A DNA stretch of 35,591 nt. Origin: Actinomycetes bacterium. GTDB lineage: Bacteria > Actinomycetota > CADDZG01 > JAHWKV01. Positions within the stretch are counted from its first letter, which is position 1. The number at the start of each line of letters is the position of its first letter. The position numbers were made by a program, and so were the translations under genes. The notes under the pieces were generated by a model that saw only the letters and a program-made list of their open reading frames with translations, ran no database searches and had not been told where the DNA came from. Where the stretch lies: contig JAJCYE010000016.1 in assembly GCA_029263075.1 (NCBI GenBank), forward strand, positions 1 to 35,591, in the 5' to 3' direction. Shown piece by piece: positions 1-7,532 of the stretch.

Positions 1-95
1 ATGGTTGCGTCTATCCCGAATCCCTGCGCCGGATCGGCAAAGGCTTCGCCAGACAGCTTTAGCAGAACCCGCTTATAACCGGGTCCCTCAGCCAC
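1..95 (-). CDS. pyrH: UMP kinase PyrH, N-terminal fragment (cut by window edge)
   Basis: UMP kinase phosphorylates UMP to UDP in pyrimidine nucleotide synthesis. Only about 31 codons lie in the window; the rest is beyond position 1. The reverse-strand translation from a GTG at 95 gives a short lead, then KRVLLKLSGEAFAD and a GFGID segment, which is the nucleotide-binding start of the amino-acid-kinase fold in PyrH. An in-frame TAG sits directly before the GTG, so the start is fixed there or later. No strong Shine-Dalgarno is seen. It follows tsf by 66 bases, the usual rpsB-tsf-pyrH order in bacteria. Confidence 0.85.
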   Translation of the reverse strand, partial: MAEGPGYKRVLLKLSGEAFADPAQGFGIDAT

Positions 96-161
96 CTAGG
101 GCACCGTTCCGCGAATTTGGGCGGTCGGAGGAGAGGCCCGGCGTTCCGGCAGGATTCACTG

Positions 162-782
162 CTACTCGCCCACCGCGAAGCGGACGAATCGCCTGACACC
201 GATGTTTTCTTTCACCGCTGACGCATAGTCGGTGATCAGGTCGCCGACGGTCTTTTTGCCCGCCTCGTCCTTGACGTACTTCTGCTCGAGCAGAACGCCA
301 CCACGGTCCGAAAACATGGCGCCGAGTTTGCCCTCGATGATCTTCTCCTGAATATTTTCAGGCTTGCCCTTGAGCTGGTCCGACTCCTTGAAGATTGCGG
401 TCTCCCGCTCGATGAAGTCTGCCGGAACCTCGGAGCGACTGACCCACTTCGGCTCCATCGCCGCGATGTGCATGGCGATGTTGCGGGCCAGGTCCTTGAA
501 CTCGGTGGTCTTGGCCACAAAGTCGGTTTCGCTGTTCAACTCGACCAGAACACCCTTCTTCGGCGGAAGGTTCGGGTCCAGCTGGTGGATGTAGTGGCCG
601 ATGGTGCCTTCCTTCGCCTCCCGGCTGGAACGCTTTTCGATGCCGGCCAGTCCCCACTTCTTGAGCAGGTCCTTGGCCGCCTCCACGTCTCCGTCGGTCT
701 CGGCCAGGGCGCGCTTGCAGTCCATCATGCCGGCGCCGGTCACGTCTCTGAGTGCTTTTACATCGCTTGCTGTAATGCTCAC
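162..782 (-). CDS. tsf: Elongation factor Ts
   Basis: EF-Ts is the guanine-nucleotide exchange factor that recycles EF-Tu-GDP to EF-Tu-GTP in the cytoplasm. At 206 aa this is the short form of the family. Residues 1-45 form the UBA-like N-terminal domain that binds EF-Tu. The core carries the diagnostic TDFVA motif at 86-90, followed by a single core subdomain ending in a RFAVGE-type C-terminus. The start is a GTG whose GTGA overlaps the rpsB stop by 4 bases, so translation is probably coupled to rpsB. pyrH follows, completing the standard operon. Confidence 0.97.
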   Translation of the reverse strand: MSITASDVKALRDVTGAGMMDCKRALAETDGDVEAAKDLLKKWGLAGIEKRSSREAKEGTIGHYIHQLDPNLPPKKGVLVELNSETDFVAKTTEFKDLARNIAMHIAAMEPKWVSRSEVPADFIERETAIFKESDQLKGKPENIQEKIIEGKLGAMFSDRGGVLLEQKYVKDEAGKKTVGDLITDYASAVKENIGVRRFVRFAVGE

Positions 783-1831
783 CTGTGCTTGACCTCGTCT
801 TCGTCCTTGTACTTCGCCTTTAGCTCTTCTTCGATGTCCTCACCCGGCAGGGGTGTGTCGTCGAGTAGGCGCTGGAATGGGTCCGCCTCCGGTTCGGCGT
901 CCGCTGCGGGCGCAGGAGCGGGTTTGGCCGCAACGGGTGCGCTGGGCGCGGCAGGCGGGGCGGGCGGGGCGGCGGCTGCCTTCTTCTTGGCGGCCTCGGG
1001 TGCTGCGGGTGCCTTGGCCTTCTTGGCGCTTTCGGTCTCCTGCTGCGCCAGCATGATCTCCCACTCGGCGGGCGGCTCTTCGCTGCCTGCGGTGAGGGTG
1101 ACGCTGGAAGCTGCAGCGGCCTCGGCGGCCGCGATGACCTCCGGCGGGCGAGCCGACATGCCGGCGGCGATGGCGTCCGCCACCACGCGGGTCAGCAGCG
1201 AGCCGGAACGGATCGCATCGTCGTTGCCGGGAATCACGTAGTCGACGTCGTCGGGGTCACAGTTGGTGTCGACGATCGCAATGATCGGCAGGCCGAGCTT
1301 GCGGGCCTCACGAACTGCGATTTCCTCCTTGCGGGTGTCTACGATGAACACCGCGTCCGGACGGCGGTTCAGGTCGCGGATGCCGTCAAGGTTCTTCTGC
1401 AGCTTCTCGAGTTCCTTGCGGAGTACGAGCGCTTCTTTCTTGGGAATTTCGTCGAAAATGCCCTGGGCCTGCTGAGACTCCAGTTCACGCATGCGAAGAA
1501 TCCGCTTGTGGATGGTCTGGAAGTTGGTCAGCATGCCGCCGAGCCAGCGGTAGTTGACGTACGGCATGTTGACCCGCTTGGCCTCTTCGGCCACCGAGTC
1601 GGCGATCTGCTTTTTGGTACCGACGAACAGGACGATGCCTCCGCCCTTGACCAGCTTGCTGCAGTACTCGTACGCAGCCTCGATGCCGGTCATGGTCTTC
1701 AGAAGATCGATGATGTAGATCCCGTTGCGCTCGGCGAAGATAAAGCGGCGCATTTTGGGATTCCACCTACGGGTCTGGTGTCCGAAGTGGACTCCAGCCT
1801 CGAGCAGTTGCTTTAGTGAAACGACGGCCAT
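779..1831 (-). CDS. rpsB: 30S ribosomal protein S2 with long C-terminal extension
   Basis: S2 is a late-assembling 30S protein that docks S1 or its equivalent. The ATG at 1831 is chosen because AAAGGAGA lies 6 bases upstream and the protein then opens [18 protein letters not shown], as in the family; an upstream extension of the frame is ignored. Residues 1-225 are the conserved S2 fold ([44 protein letters not shown]). Residues about 230-350 are an Ala/Pro/Glu-rich tail with a Lys-rich middle and an acidic end. Other actinobacterial S2 proteins also have tails, but this one is long. The 218-base leader to 2049 contains a small palindrome, TTGTC-T-GACAA, at 1881-1891; I see no clear promoter there. 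Confidence 0.96.
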   Translation of the reverse strand: MAVVSLKQLLEAGVHFGHQTRRWNPKMRRFIFAERNGIYIIDLLKTMTGIEAAYEYCSKLVKGGGIVLFVGTKKQIADSVAEEAKRVNMPYVNYRWLGGMLTNFQTIHKRILRMRELESQQAQGIFDEIPKKEALVLRKELEKLQKNLDGIRDLNRRPDAVFIVDTRKEEIAVREARKLGLPIIAIVDTNCDPDDVDYVIPGNDDAIRSGSLLTRVVADAIAAGMSARPPEVIAAAEAAAASSVTLTAGSEEPPAEWEIMLAQQETESAKKAKAPAAPEAAKKKAAAAPPAPPAAPSAPVAAKPAPAPAADAEPEADPFQRLLDDTPLPGEDIEEELKAKYKDEDEVKHR

Positions 1832-2049
1832 GCCGTCTCCTTTCGGTTCCCAGGACCGTATCCAAACCAGCCCTAAAAGATTGTCTGACAAAAGTGTGTA
1901 GCTCCAGCTTATCGCCCGAGCCCTAACGATGCCTCACGCGCGGTTGGCCGAGCCGCCAGGATTTGGATTCCCGGGCGCCCCGGATTTCGTTGCGAGGTCC
2001 TGAAAAGCGTTCCGAAAACAGCTCTGGAGAACGCCTTCGGCTCAGGATA

Positions 2050-2931
2050 TCAGCCTCTGGAGGCCCTGTTGAGCATCGAACGGAAAGTCATGACCGACTT
2101 GGCGTTCATCTGGGAGATCCGGGCCTGGGATACCCCGACCACCTGCGAGATCTCCGCCAGGCTCAATCCTTCGTAGTAGTAGAGGGTGATCGCGGTGCGC
2201 TCGCGGTCCGGTAGGCCTGCTATGGCCTTGACCAAAAACTGCTTCATCTCCTTGGCTTCCACCGCCTGTTCGGGGTCCTCGGCCTTGGTGTCGACAAGAG
2301 TGTCGACCAGCGACATCCCGCTTTCGCCCTTGTCCCCTACCGATAGAAGCCGGTCCAGGGAGACGAACATGACTGTCGAAATCTTGGAGTAGATGCTCCG
2401 CAGCTTGCGGACCGTGACCTCCATGTCTTCGGCCATCTCCTCGTCGGTCGGGGAACGCCCAAACTTCTCCTGGAGTTTGCTCAGGCTCGCTTCAACCTGG
2501 CGGGCCTGGCTACGCACCGACCGGGGTACCCAGTCCAGGGCCCGAAGGTCGTCGATGATCGCTCCCCGGATCCGGGCTGCGGCGTAGGACTCGAACTTAA
2601 AACCCCGCTCCGGCTCAAACTTTGAGACCGCTTCCATCAGGCCGATGATTCCTGAGGACGCCAGGTCCTCCTGGTCGACGTTGCTGGGCAGGCCGATCGC
2701 CACCCGGGCTGCCACGTACTTGACCAAAGGGGCGTAGTGGACGATCAACTCATCCCGGCATTTTTGGGAACCGGTGGACTTGTACTCGGCCCACAACTCA
2801 TCAACCGGGCCCAATACCCTGGCCGGCGCCTCTTGTTCGTCTACCTCGGGCTCGTCCTGGCCGGCGTCGGTTTCCACCGACGCCCCCGGCTCACCGCTCC
2901 CCGGAGGGACGGAGGCCCTCCCCGCGTTCAT
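2050..2931 (-). CDS. whiG: RNA polymerase sigma factor, WhiG/FliA family
   Basis: This is a sigma-70 group 3 factor of the FliA/WhiG type. From the ATG at 2931 it is 293 aa. Region 2 spans about 45-130 (NVDQEDLASSGIIGLMEAV, then FKFESYAAARIRGAIIDDLR), region 3 about 145-215, and region 4 about 235-290 with the helix-turn-helix LSLAEISQVVGVSQARISQM. The first 40 residues are acidic and probably disordered. The frame is open to 3024, but a TATACT hexamer just upstream of 2931 suggests that transcription starts there, which favours the shorter protein. A whiG beside rpsB-tsf is the Streptomyces arrangement. No flagellar or sporulation gene is visible here, so its regulon cannot be inferred. Confidence 0.9.
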   Translation of the reverse strand: MNAGRASVPPGSGEPGASVETDAGQDEPEVDEQEAPARVLGPVDELWAEYKSTGSQKCRDELIVHYAPLVKYVAARVAIGLPSNVDQEDLASSGIIGLMEAVSKFEPERGFKFESYAAARIRGAIIDDLRALDWVPRSVRSQARQVEASLSKLQEKFGRSPTDEEMAEDMEVTVRKLRSIYSKISTVMFVSLDRLLSVGDKGESGMSLVDTLVDTKAEDPEQAVEAKEMKQFLVKAIAGLPDRERTAITLYYYEGLSLAEISQVVGVSQARISQMNAKSVMTFRSMLNRASRG

Positions 2932-3305
2932 AGACTGTGTGCACTCATTGGCAGTTCCGAGTATAGCTAGAGCCCTGCGAACAATCGCCCGAGGGGCCAA
3001 TCGTTGAACGGCCTCGCGCGCCACGGGGCGCCGTACTGACTTTCTACCGCGGGTGCTTGCGGTCTGGGCTTACCCGGAGAGAAGCGCAGAGCCCAAACCG
3101 ATTACTCCTGATCGCAACACCGTGCGCCGGCTCACGGACGCAACGACCTGCGGACGGACGCCGACGGGGTTCGGCTGCGGCCGCAATGCGGGCGGAGAGG
3201 ATGTGGCTGCCGAGCACTCATTGCTGGACCGCTCTGAACCGTGGACGACGACGGCGAAGGGACGGCATCAGAACCGGGCATCCGCGGTTGTTCGTGCTCA
3301 TGGGG
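2932..3305. other. Non-coding gap between lipoprotein gene and sigma factor
   Basis: These 374 bases hold no convincing gene. Open frames on both strands give low-complexity Arg/Ala-rich translations without family motifs. The right part is downstream of the lipoprotein gene; a weak 5-bp hairpin, AACCG/CGGTT, lies near 3270 and has no T-run. The left part should contain the sigma-gene promoter, and TATACT on the minus strand around 2958 is the best -10 candidate. With 6230-6641 it forms one of two unusually long gaps flanking the peroxidase island in a window that is otherwise tightly packed. Confidence 0.5.
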
Positions 3306-4010
3306 CTACCGTACGGAGAGGCGCATGAGGATGGTGTTGTCAACCTCGAGGTCCGAGCCCCAGATCAGCTGGGCACCGTCGTCCCAGCGGATCTCGTCGT
3401 AGCCGCCCTTGGGGCTCACCGCTTGCGTGGTCCATTCGGTGGCGGCGTCCCAATTGGAGTCGTCGAATCCGGCGTCGGCCCAGCCAGGGGGTGGGTCGAC
3501 GCTCTCGCTCTCACAGGTGGCGTCCGGATCGGGATCGCCGGCACACTCGGGGTTGAGCGGGGCGCGCTGGACCACCAGCACCGACCAGTCGGAACCGGTG
3601 GTGGCCACCACCTCACCGCTGGAGTTGTCGGTGACCTGGGCGATCAGGCCGCCATCGCCCATCTGCTGGTTTTGTAGGCCGATGTACTCGATACCGGAGT
3701 CGGTCTCCTTGAAGTCCTTAGCCTCGATTCCGATCGTAAACGGGTAGGTCGCCTCGAAGGTGAACGTCTCGGCGTTGAACGAGCGCTCGGTGGTGATGGG
3801 GACCGAGTCCTCGCCAATCAGCTCACCGTCAACGTAGACGGCCATCCAGTTGTCGGCCCACACCTCCACGCTGAACGTCGCTGGCGCCGTGAGGCCGGTG
3901 GGTTCTGAAGTCGTCGAGTCGCCGGCGGCATCCGATGACGTGCCACAGCCAGCGACAAGCCCTGAGACGGCCACCACAAGAACAAGTGCTATTAGGGATC
4001 TCGGTGTCAT
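3306..4010 (-). CDS. Predicted lipoprotein with beta-sandwich domain, partner of the peroxidase
   Basis: The function is unknown. From the ATG at 4010 (AGAGGA 9 bases upstream) the 234-aa product has a signal peptide with the lipobox LVAGC and lipidation site C22. A Ser/Thr-rich linker runs to about residue 42. Residues 45-150 are rich in beta-strand pattern with several Trp (VEVWADNWMAVYVDGE). After a short Pro/Asp stretch with two Cys (C156, C166), residues 176-234 carry GFDDSNWDAA and a final IWGSDLEVDN segment. FDDSxW is common in galactose-binding-like jelly-roll domains, so a carbohydrate- or surface-binding sandwich is my inference. It lies 80 bases after the peroxidase gene on the same strand, so co-transcription is likely. 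Longer starts at 4034 or 4091 are possible but would bury the signal peptide. Confidence 0.8.
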   Translation of the reverse strand: MTPRSLIALVLVVAVSGLVAGCGTSSDAAGDSTTSEPTGLTAPATFSVEVWADNWMAVYVDGELIGEDSVPITTERSFNAETFTFEATYPFTIGIEAKDFKETDSGIEYIGLQNQQMGDGGLIAQVTDNSSGEVVATTGSDWSVLVVQRAPLNPECAGDPDPDATCESESVDPPPGWADAGFDDSNWDAATEWTTQAVSPKGGYDEIRWDDGAQLIWGSDLEVDNTILMRLSVR

Positions 4011-4090
4011 CGTGCACCGTCCTCTCCGTGTCATCCGACAATGATCTACCAGCGTCCTGAGGGGAACCTGCGGGCCGCGTTCTTCCCGCA

Positions 4091-6229
4091 TTACATCCCT
4101 CGCCTGGCCATCGGCCCGGACGGGTGGTGTCGTGGCGGCCGCCGTCGATCGACTCCTGGGCCGAACTGCGGTGGAGCGGCGGCAGGCGGATCGTCGTCGT
4201 CGGGGACGGTCTCAGATGGCATCGAGTCTGCGTCCAGGGTCTGCTCAGTGGGCGTGGACGCGGTGAGAAACACATTGGCCTGGAGCTCGGCGGGATCGAC
4301 GCCGGTGTTGTCGGCGATCACGTCGCCCAGCGTGCGCCGGTAGTCCACGCCGTAGTTCTCGGCGATGCTGGCGAGAACTGGGTCGTTGCCGTAGAAGAAT
4401 CGGTCGCCGTCGCGCAGTGCCTGAAACTGGGTAGTCCACATGGCGAGCTGGAGCTCACCGAACTCGGTGCCGGTGACGTGGGGCTCGGAGATCATGCCGG
4501 TGAATGCGTCGACGGAGTCGGTGTCGCCGTAGATCGCCTTCAGGCGGGCGGCGGTCGTACTTCGGCGTGTCGCAGACACCGCGGTCGTGTTCGCAGCGTC
4601 GCTTTCCGGTTCCAGCACGTTCCCACCGGCATCACGGAGCTCGACGAAGTCCAGGATGTCGGGATCGTCGATTGGATTCGCGGCGTCGATCTCGGGGTCG
4701 TCGGGGAACTCCTCGGTGTCTTCACCGGTCAGCTCGGCAAACGACCCGACCCGCGCCAATCCGAACGCTTCGCGCAGGTCGTTGTAGCTGGGCATGCCGT
4801 GATCTTCGCCGCGCATCATGTCGAGCGCTCCGAGGTCGTTCACGCCGGTGAAGCAACCGGCGATCCCCGAGCCGTCGAGGCAGCCGGCCGGGTCCTCCAC
4901 GTCCGGGCCCGGTACCTGGAACAGCACGCTTCGGAGCTGGTTGTCGATCTGTTCGTCGTTCGCGTACGCCGACTCCGAGCCGAGCCCGGCAAGCAGGTTG
5001 CCGAGCCCGATCTGAGTCAGCAGCGCCGGATTGCCGAACGCGACGTTTAACGGCACCGCCACCTCGGCGACATCGCCTTCGATGGTCACCTCGACACCTT
5101 GGGCCTCGAGGGCTGCGAGGTGCTCCTCGCTCATATCGGAGGAGTCGAGCTCGGCTTCGAACTCGCCGTGGATCTGTGAGTGCGCGCGGTAGCCGACGGT
5201 TGCAAACTCGTTGGTTATCGACGGATCGACGGTCTCGTCATAGCCCTCGTACTCGGGCAGGTCGACACCCATCGCCGGGAGGAATTCGGTGTAGGTGATG
5301 TACTGCTGCAGCGCCGACACCACCCGCCGGGCGAGCTCGAACTTGGTTTGCTCGTCCATGTCGTCGGGCAACGACTCGACGATGCGGTTGTGCTCTCGCA
5401 AGAACAGCGTGTGCACTGCGGTGAGGCCCAGGTTCTCGTTCGCCCGGACGTCGCCGGCGATCACCGCCGCCGTGGGGTCGCCGAACAACCTGCCCATCAA
5501 CTCCACAGCTGGGACATCGTCATCGGCGCGGGCTGAGGAGGTCGGCAGGTAGCCGTCAACCTCTAGGAGCGCGGCGTCGTTGTTGGTGGGATCACCATCG
5601 AGCGGGCCCACTCGCAACCAGTCGAGCCGCTCGTCTGATCCGCCGTACACGGCCCACGCGTCGATGAAGGCGCTGACCGTGTTCACTTGCTCGCGCGCCG
5701 TGTCGACCCCGGTCCCAGTGGCCGCGGCGGAGCGTTTCGAGGTGATCGGACCCAGGTCATTGGTGAACTCCTCGAGCGGATCCTGGGCGTCGAAGTCGAT
5801 CGAGATGTCTTCGTCGCCGCTCTCGCGCAGGCCGATCGTGTGGTCGAGAAACTGGCCCCACACGAAACTCCAGTGGGTGACGCCGTTCTCCGAGAAGACG
5901 TTCTGGTTCGAGTCGTTGAAGATCCGGTTGCTCACGTACCGCCCGGACACACCGTCGATCACCTCACCGACACCGTCGGCGTAGTTCGCTTCAGCCACCC
6001 GTGGGTAGATGGTGCCCGCCCGACCCAGCTCATCGTCATTCGGGTTGTTGCCCGAACCGTCGAGGCTCCGGGAGTCGGCAAGAGCCGCAGTCAGAGCGTC
6101 GCCGTCGGCGGACACCCACCAGGCGGAGGAGCCGCCGAGGACGAATGCCATGGCAAGGGTGGAAACGGCGCGACGGCGCTTGCGACCAGTTCTACGGACG
6201 GAACGATTCGGGCGGGACGGGGCGGTCAT
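4091..6229 (-). CDS. Secreted animal-type haem peroxidase
   Basis: This 712-aa protein belongs to the animal haem peroxidase (peroxidasin/myeloperoxidase) superfamily, which uses H2O2 to oxidise halides, thiocyanate or organic substrates. The motifs are in the right order. WGQFLDHTIGL holds D129 and distal H130. GDVRANENLGLTAVHTL then REHNRI holds catalytic R262 and E265. YRAHSQI holds proximal H350. D129 and E265 match the two residues that form haem ester bonds in mammalian peroxidases. The N-terminus is Arg-rich followed by a hydrophobic stretch (about 21-38), an export signal; the twin Arg there do not make a clean Tat motif. The last ~50 residues are Asp/Pro/Arg-rich and probably disordered. 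No Shine-Dalgarno precedes the ATG. By eye its base pattern differs from the flanking core genes, which fits transfer. Confidence 0.93.
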   Translation of the reverse strand: MTAPSRPNRSVRRTGRKRRRAVSTLAMAFVLGGSSAWWVSADGDALTAALADSRSLDGSGNNPNDDELGRAGTIYPRVAEANYADGVGEVIDGVSGRYVSNRIFNDSNQNVFSENGVTHWSFVWGQFLDHTIGLRESGDEDISIDFDAQDPLEEFTNDLGPITSKRSAAATGTGVDTAREQVNTVSAFIDAWAVYGGSDERLDWLRVGPLDGDPTNNDAALLEVDGYLPTSSARADDDVPAVELMGRLFGDPTAAVIAGDVRANENLGLTAVHTLFLREHNRIVESLPDDMDEQTKFELARRVVSALQQYITYTEFLPAMGVDLPEYEGYDETVDPSITNEFATVGYRAHSQIHGEFEAELDSSDMSEEHLAALEAQGVEVTIEGDVAEVAVPLNVAFGNPALLTQIGLGNLLAGLGSESAYANDEQIDNQLRSVLFQVPGPDVEDPAGCLDGSGIAGCFTGVNDLGALDMMRGEDHGMPSYNDLREAFGLARVGSFAELTGEDTEEFPDDPEIDAANPIDDPDILDFVELRDAGGNVLEPESDAANTTAVSATRRSTTAARLKAIYGDTDSVDAFTGMISEPHVTGTEFGELQLAMWTTQFQALRDGDRFFYGNDPVLASIAENYGVDYRRTLGDVIADNTGVDPAELQANVFLTASTPTEQTLDADSMPSETVPDDDDPPAAAPPQFGPGVDRRRPPRHHPSGPMARRGM

Positions 6230-6641
6230 GGATTGACCCTAGCCACCGGTCCTGTGAGCCATCTTCCACGGGCCTGAGAATTGACCGAGAGCCAACGGAC
6301 TGCATGGACCCCTTGAGCCCTAGAAGGTTTTTGAGAGGACCGGGAGAGTGTCGCACTTGACCGTCCAAAAACGGTGCGTAACCCGGGTCACGAATCTAAG
6401 CGTCAATACCGTGCCGGGGTAACGGGTTCTGATTCGGTCGCCCCCGATGGCTCACATTTGGGCTACACCGGATTCCAGGGCAGCCCAGAAGCGGGCTTTC
6501 GGCAGATCCAAACAAAGGGGACAGGCGGCCTCGGGATGTCCACCGTCCAGGACTGGCGAACTGAGCTTTGCCTGGCCCGCGTGCAATAGCAGCCGGGCGT
6601 CCGCGGGGTCGCTTCAAGGCTCGACCGCCTCGGCCGGTAGC
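6230..6641. other. Long gap between peroxidase gene and dprA
   Basis: These 412 bases hold no firm gene. The left part should contain the peroxidase promoter. A minus-strand frame at 6452-6649 is listed separately as a doubtful remnant. ACCGT-N6-ACGGT near 6360 is a small inverted repeat. I see no att site, transposase or tRNA that would explain insertion of the neighbouring island. Confidence 0.5.
6236..6241 (-). promoter_or_regulatory. Candidate -10 box (TAGGGT) of leaderless peroxidase transcript
   Basis: On the minus strand TAGGGT lies exactly 6 bases before the peroxidase ATG and no Shine-Dalgarno is present. This fits the actinobacterial TAnnnT -10 of leaderless mRNAs, and the same geometry recurs at five other genes in the window. 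No convincing -35 is seen, and this is the weakest of the six boxes. Confidence 0.35.
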
Positions 6642-6649
6642 TCAGGCAT
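6452..6649 (-). pseudogene. Possible small-ORF remnant with CxxC motif and in-frame TGA
   Basis: An ATG at 6647-6649 overlaps the dprA stop by 8 bases, as a coupled downstream gene would. The frame reads 11 codons to a TGA (6614-6616), then stays open in the same frame for 54 more codons to a TGA at 6452. The second part looks protein-like (DARLLLHAGQAKL, then CPLCLDLPKARFW, a CxxC). It could be a decayed gene, a shorter gene starting at the TTG at 6586, or chance in GC-rich DNA. I do not recognise the family. Confidence 0.25.
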
Positions 6650-7532
6650 CTGATGGTCCTCGAATCGTTTGCTGCCACGGAACCGCCAGGGCGTAGCGGC
6701 CCCCGGGCCGACGGGACACCAGCGAAGCCAGTTCCATTTTGATCAGCACCGCCCCTGCGGTGGAGGCGGGCATTCCGGCTCGCCGGGCGATCAGGTCAAG
6801 CAGTTGGGGTTCGGCCTCCAAGACGCCCAACACCCGAGTTTGGTCGGGATCCAGTTCGGGGGCCGCCGCAACCGCTCGGGGGCCCAAGGACATGCCGAGA
6901 TCATCGAGGATCTGCTCCGCCGAGGCCGCCAGGCGGGCGCCGTCCCGCACCAGCAGGTGCGGGCCCACCGACACCGGGGAGTGAACTGCGCCGGGCACAG
7001 CGAACACTTCCCTACCCAGATCTAAAGAAAGCCGCGCGGTGATCATCGCTCCGCCCGCGGCCGGCGCTTCCACCAAGACCACCCCCAGCGACATCCCGGC
7101 GATTATCCGGTTCCGCACTGGGAAGTGGTGAGGCAGGGGCCGGGTTCCCGGATCGTACTCGGAAGCCAGCGTCCCGCACTCGGCAATCCGGGAGAACAGG
7201 TCTCGGTGGCATGACGGGTAACAGATATCCAGGCCGCTGCCCAGGATGGCGACGGTACTCCCCCCGGCCGCCAAGGCACCCTTGTGGGCGGCGCCGTCTA
7301 TTCCTTTCGCCAGGCCGCTCACCACGGTGATCCCCGACTGCGCCAGGCCGTGGGCGATCCAAAAAGCTGCTTCCAAACCGTAGCGACTTGCCCGGCGGGT
7401 ACCTACCACGGCCAGGGCGGGGGCCTGATCCAAGGGCCTGCCACCCAGCCACATCCGGGTCGGTGGTTGCGGTACCTCCTTCAGCAGCGCCGGGTACTCG
7501 GGGTCTTGCCTGCCGATGGTTCGTAGCTTCAC
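6642..7532 (-). CDS. dprA: DNA-processing protein DprA
   Basis: DprA binds incoming single-stranded DNA and loads RecA during natural transformation; it is also conserved in many bacteria not known to be competent. The Rossmann core shows AVVGTRRASRYG, VVSGLAKGIDGAAHKGAL, VAILGSGLDICYP and NRIIAGMS. The canonical SGA segment after VLVEA reads AAGGAMITA here. A C-terminal winged-helix-like domain follows from about residue 225. I chose the GTG at 7532, giving 296 aa: it makes a GTGA overlap with the comM stop and has GGGGGG 4 bases upstream. Another GTG at 7544 lacks a ribosome site. There is no N-terminal SAM domain. The comM-dprA pairing is standard in actinobacteria. Confidence 0.95.
   Translation of the reverse strand: MKLRTIGRQDPEYPALLKEVPQPPTRMWLGGRPLDQAPALAVVGTRRASRYGLEAAFWIAHGLAQSGITVVSGLAKGIDGAAHKGALAAGGSTVAILGSGLDICYPSCHRDLFSRIAECGTLASEYDPGTRPLPHHFPVRNRIIAGMSLGVVLVEAPAAGGAMITARLSLDLGREVFAVPGAVHSPVSVGPHLLVRDGARLAASAEQILDDLGMSLGPRAVAAAPELDPDQTRVLGVLEAEPQLLDLIARRAGMPASTAGAVLIKMELASLVSRRPGGRYALAVPWQQTIRGPSDA

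Noticed and set aside
3057-3677. Plus-strand frame crossing the gap and the lipoprotein 3' end
   Set aside because: It is antisense to the lipoprotein for half its length and has no recognisable motif; the gap portion is Arg/Ala-rich.
4124-6277. Long plus-strand frames antisense to the peroxidase
   Set aside because: The peroxidase on the other strand has all catalytic residues in order; the antisense translations are Val/Gly/Arg-rich shadows.
6452-6649. Selenocysteine (UGA recoding) in the small frame after dprA
   Set aside because: No SECIS-like hairpin was evident after the TGA, no selenocysteine genes are in the window, and no selenoprotein family was recognised.
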